A stretch of DNA of 8,378 bases from Caldisericota bacterium (GTDB lineage: Bacteria; Caldisericota; Caldisericia; Caldisericales; Caldisericaceae): positions 1-8,378 of the forward strand of contig DAOWNX010000025.1 in NCBI GenBank assembly GCA_030642335.1, given 5' to 3'. This document shows positions 6,902-8,378 of the stretch, one piece after another (the first letter of the stretch is position 1; each line of letters begins with the position of its first letter). Both the position numbers and the translations under genes were made by a program. The notes beneath the pieces were generated by a model that saw only the letters and a list, made by a program, of their open reading frames with translations, was not told the DNA's origin and made no database searches.

Positions 6902-7633
6902 ATGGCCGAATTTCATCTAAAATGTGAAAAAAGAGATATAAGTGAATATATCATACTGGTTGGTAATCCGCAAAGGGCAAATAAAATATCCAGTCTTCTC
7001 GAAAGTCCTGCCCTTATAAATGAAAATAGAGGACTCCTTGTATACACCGGCTTTTATAAGGAAACGAGGATTACTGTTGCAACAACAGGGATGGGAGCAC
7101 CTTCTACTGCTATTGTGTTAGAAGAACTTGCTAACCTCGGGGGGAAAGTTTTTATAAGAATTGGCTCTGCTGGTGGTATCAATCCAAAGTTAGATGTCGG
7201 AGATGTAGTCATTGCAACGGGAAGTATTAGGGACGATGGTACATCGCCTCTGTATCTTCGATCAAGTTTTCCGGCAGTTCCTAACTTTGACGTCCTTCAA
7301 GCAATGATCACAACAGGAAAGAGAATAAAAGAAAACATAGAATATGGCATAATAATCGCAGCGGACGCATTTTACATTCCATACTCAAGAGAAGAAATGG
7401 ATTGCTTTGTAAAATCTGGTGTGAAAGCAATTGAAATGGAAAGTGGTTGCGTATTTATTGTTTCCCAGTATAGAAATGTAAAAGCAGGAGCAATATTTGC
7501 CCTTGATGGTAATGTTGCATTAAATAAAATAAAACCAGAAGGTACAGAAGAAGTTTATAAAAAGGGAGAAGCAGTTGCAATTCAAATTGGCCTGGAATCG
7601 CTTTATACTCTTTCGAAAAACAACATAAAATGA
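6902..7633 (+). CDS. Nucleoside phosphorylase, PNP/UDP family
   Basis: A 243-residue member of the trimeric/hexameric nucleoside phosphorylase family (PNP_UDP_1), which splits nucleosides with phosphate into a base and ribose 1-phosphate in the cytoplasm. Visible motifs are the phosphate loop GNPQRANKI (Arg25), Arg43 in ENRGLLVYTGFY, TTGMGAPSTAI (61-71), IRIGSAGGI (Arg86) and the ribose-binding AIEMESG (Glu180). Specificity is mixed. RDDGTSPLY followed by FPAVPNF (123-129) resembles uridine phosphorylase, but the QxR uracil-binding motif of E. coli Udp is absent. Instead DAFYIPYSREEMD and Asp202 (ALDGN), at the place of DeoD Asp204, resemble purine nucleoside phosphorylase. I therefore give no symbol; it could be deoD-like, udp-like or broad. 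It begins after its own promoter and AGGAGG site, and its stop overlaps psuG by four bases. Confidence 0.9.
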   Translation: MAEFHLKCEKRDISEYIILVGNPQRANKISSLLESPALINENRGLLVYTGFYKETRITVATTGMGAPSTAIVLEELANLGGKVFIRIGSAGGINPKLDVGDVVIATGSIRDDGTSPLYLRSSFPAVPNFDVLQAMITTGKRIKENIEYGIIIAADAFYIPYSREEMDCFVKSGVKAIEMESGCVFIVSQYRNVKAGAIFALDGNVALNKIKPEGTEEVYKKGEAVAIQIGLESLYTLSKNNIK

Positions 7634-8378
7634 AAATAAAGAATGAAATTTTAGATGCAATAAATACTGGGAAGCCAATTGTTGCACTTGAGTCGACGAT
7701 CATTGCCCAGGGAATGCCATATCCCAAAAATATTCAAATTGCCCTTGCAGTTGAAGAAGAAGTGCGAAAAATTGGTGCAGTGCCAGCAACCATCGGTATT
7801 ATTAACGGAAAAATTATCATCGGTATGACACAAGAAGAAATTCAGCACCTCGGACACACTAAAGATGTACTAAAACTTTCTACCCGTGAAATTCCATTTT
7901 GCATAGCAGAAAAAAAGGATGGTGCCACGACTGTCTCTGCTACTTCCTATATTGCAGAGCTTGTCGGGATCAGAGTTTTCGCAACTGGTGGCATTGGTGG
8001 AGTCCATAGAAATGCAGAACATACCTTTGATATTTCACGGGATCTGGACGAACTTGCAGCAAGAAATATTATTGTTGTTTCTGCAGGGGCAAAATCAATA
8101 CTCGACCTTGCAAAAACCCTGGAATACCTTGAAACCAGGGGCGTACTTGTTGTAGGGTTTAAAACTAATGAATTTCCTGCATTTTACACAAGAAAATCAG
8201 AATTAACCATACCGCAGGCAGATTCAGCCAAAGAAATTGCAAATATTTATAATACTAAAATCTCATTAGGTATTTTCTCGTCAATTCTTGTTGCCAATCC
8301 AATACCACAGGAATATGAGATTCCTAAAGACAAAGTTGACCGGTGGATTGACATTGCTGTTTCAGAATCACAGGAAAG
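7630..8378 (+). CDS. psuG: Pseudouridine-5'-phosphate glycosidase (3' partial)
   Basis: Reversibly cleaves the C-C glycosidic bond of pseudouridine 5'-phosphate to uracil and ribose 5-phosphate (PsuG/IndA family, Mn-dependent, cytoplasmic). From the ATG at 7630, 249 codons stay open to the window edge. Family members are about 300-310 residues, so some 55 are missing, including the segment with the conserved Asn near the C-terminus (E. coli N289). Visible are VALESTIIAQGMPYP (Glu21), GAVPATIGIINGK, VLKLSTREIPF (Lys82), GATTVSAT, FATGGIGGVHRNAEHTFDIS, Asp138 (metal ligand position), AGAKSILDL with the Schiff-base Lys155, and ILVANPIP near the edge. These match E. coli E31, K93, D149 and K166, recalled from memory. 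The start forms an ATGA overlap with the phosphorylase stop and has no Shine-Dalgarno site of its own, so translation is probably coupled. A partner kinase (psuK) is not in the window and may lie downstream. Confidence 0.95.
   Translation, partial: MKIKNEILDAINTGKPIVALESTIIAQGMPYPKNIQIALAVEEEVRKIGAVPATIGIINGKIIIGMTQEEIQHLGHTKDVLKLSTREIPFCIAEKKDGATTVSATSYIAELVGIRVFATGGIGGVHRNAEHTFDISRDLDELAARNIIVVSAGAKSILDLAKTLEYLETRGVLVVGFKTNEFPAFYTRKSELTIPQADSAKEIANIYNTKISLGIFSSILVANPIPQEYEIPKDKVDRWIDIAVSESQE

Noticed and set aside
7455..7857. Overlapping minus-strand frames opposite the phosphorylase-psuG junction
   Set aside because: They are shadows of two recognised genes and have no supporting signals.
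7919..8155. A 78-codon + strand frame at the right end
   Set aside because: It is out of frame inside psuG, whose catalytic motifs run through the whole stretch.

Overview
The window is a gene-dense, AT-rich bacterial chromosome segment with every well-supported gene on the + strand. It carries a housekeeping block (ppdK 3' part, dgt, dnaG, rpoD), a 297-base AT-rich gap, and a two-gene nucleoside salvage unit (a PNP/UDP-family phosphorylase, then psuG) that runs off the right edge. I see no mobile element, CRISPR array, tRNA or rRNA.

Organism: arginine is mostly AGA, ATA is common for isoleucine, the proteins are rich in Lys, Glu and Ile, and Shine-Dalgarno sites are of the AGGAGG type. PPi-type pyruvate phosphate dikinase directly ahead of dgt-dnaG-rpoD is an arrangement I associate with low-GC anaerobes, notably Clostridia and similar thermophilic lineages. 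This suggests a low-GC, probably anaerobic and possibly thermophilic bacterium. I cannot place it more precisely; the taxonomy is inference.

Layout: (1) 1-2508, pyruvate phosphate dikinase missing about 50 N-terminal residues. (2) 2510-3622, an HD-domain dGTPase-like protein one base after the ppdK stop. (3) 3623-3746, a gap with a weak hairpin and a promoter-like pair whose -10 element overlaps the dnaG start codon. (4) 3747-5462, DnaG primase. (5) 5459-6604, the principal sigma factor, overlapping dnaG by four bases. (6) 6605-6901, a gap with no clear terminator. It holds a possible minus-strand micro-ORF (6555-6659) with a strong ribosome binding site, then a convincing promoter with an 11-base palindrome in its spacer and an AGGAGG site. 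(7) 6902-7633, the nucleoside phosphorylase. (8) 7630-8378 and beyond, pseudouridine-5'-phosphate glycosidase, overlapping its neighbour by four bases and reading open to the window edge.

How the genes work together: dnaG and rpoD form the conserved macromolecular synthesis pair (primer synthesis and housekeeping transcription). dgt adds dNTP hydrolysis, and ppdK, upstream and almost touching dgt, links PEP and pyruvate to the adenylate pool. The two genes on the right look like a separately promoted operon that recovers bases and ribose phosphates, one by phosphorolysis of N-nucleosides and the other by cleaving the C-C glycosidic bond of pseudouridine 5'-phosphate.

Most of the window is ordinary core genome, and I did not find a clearly new system. 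The items most worth a second look are the convergent micro-ORF at the rpoD 3' end, the sigma factor's atypical C-terminus, the dnaG start and promoter conflict, and the phosphorylase-psuG pair with its candidate operator.
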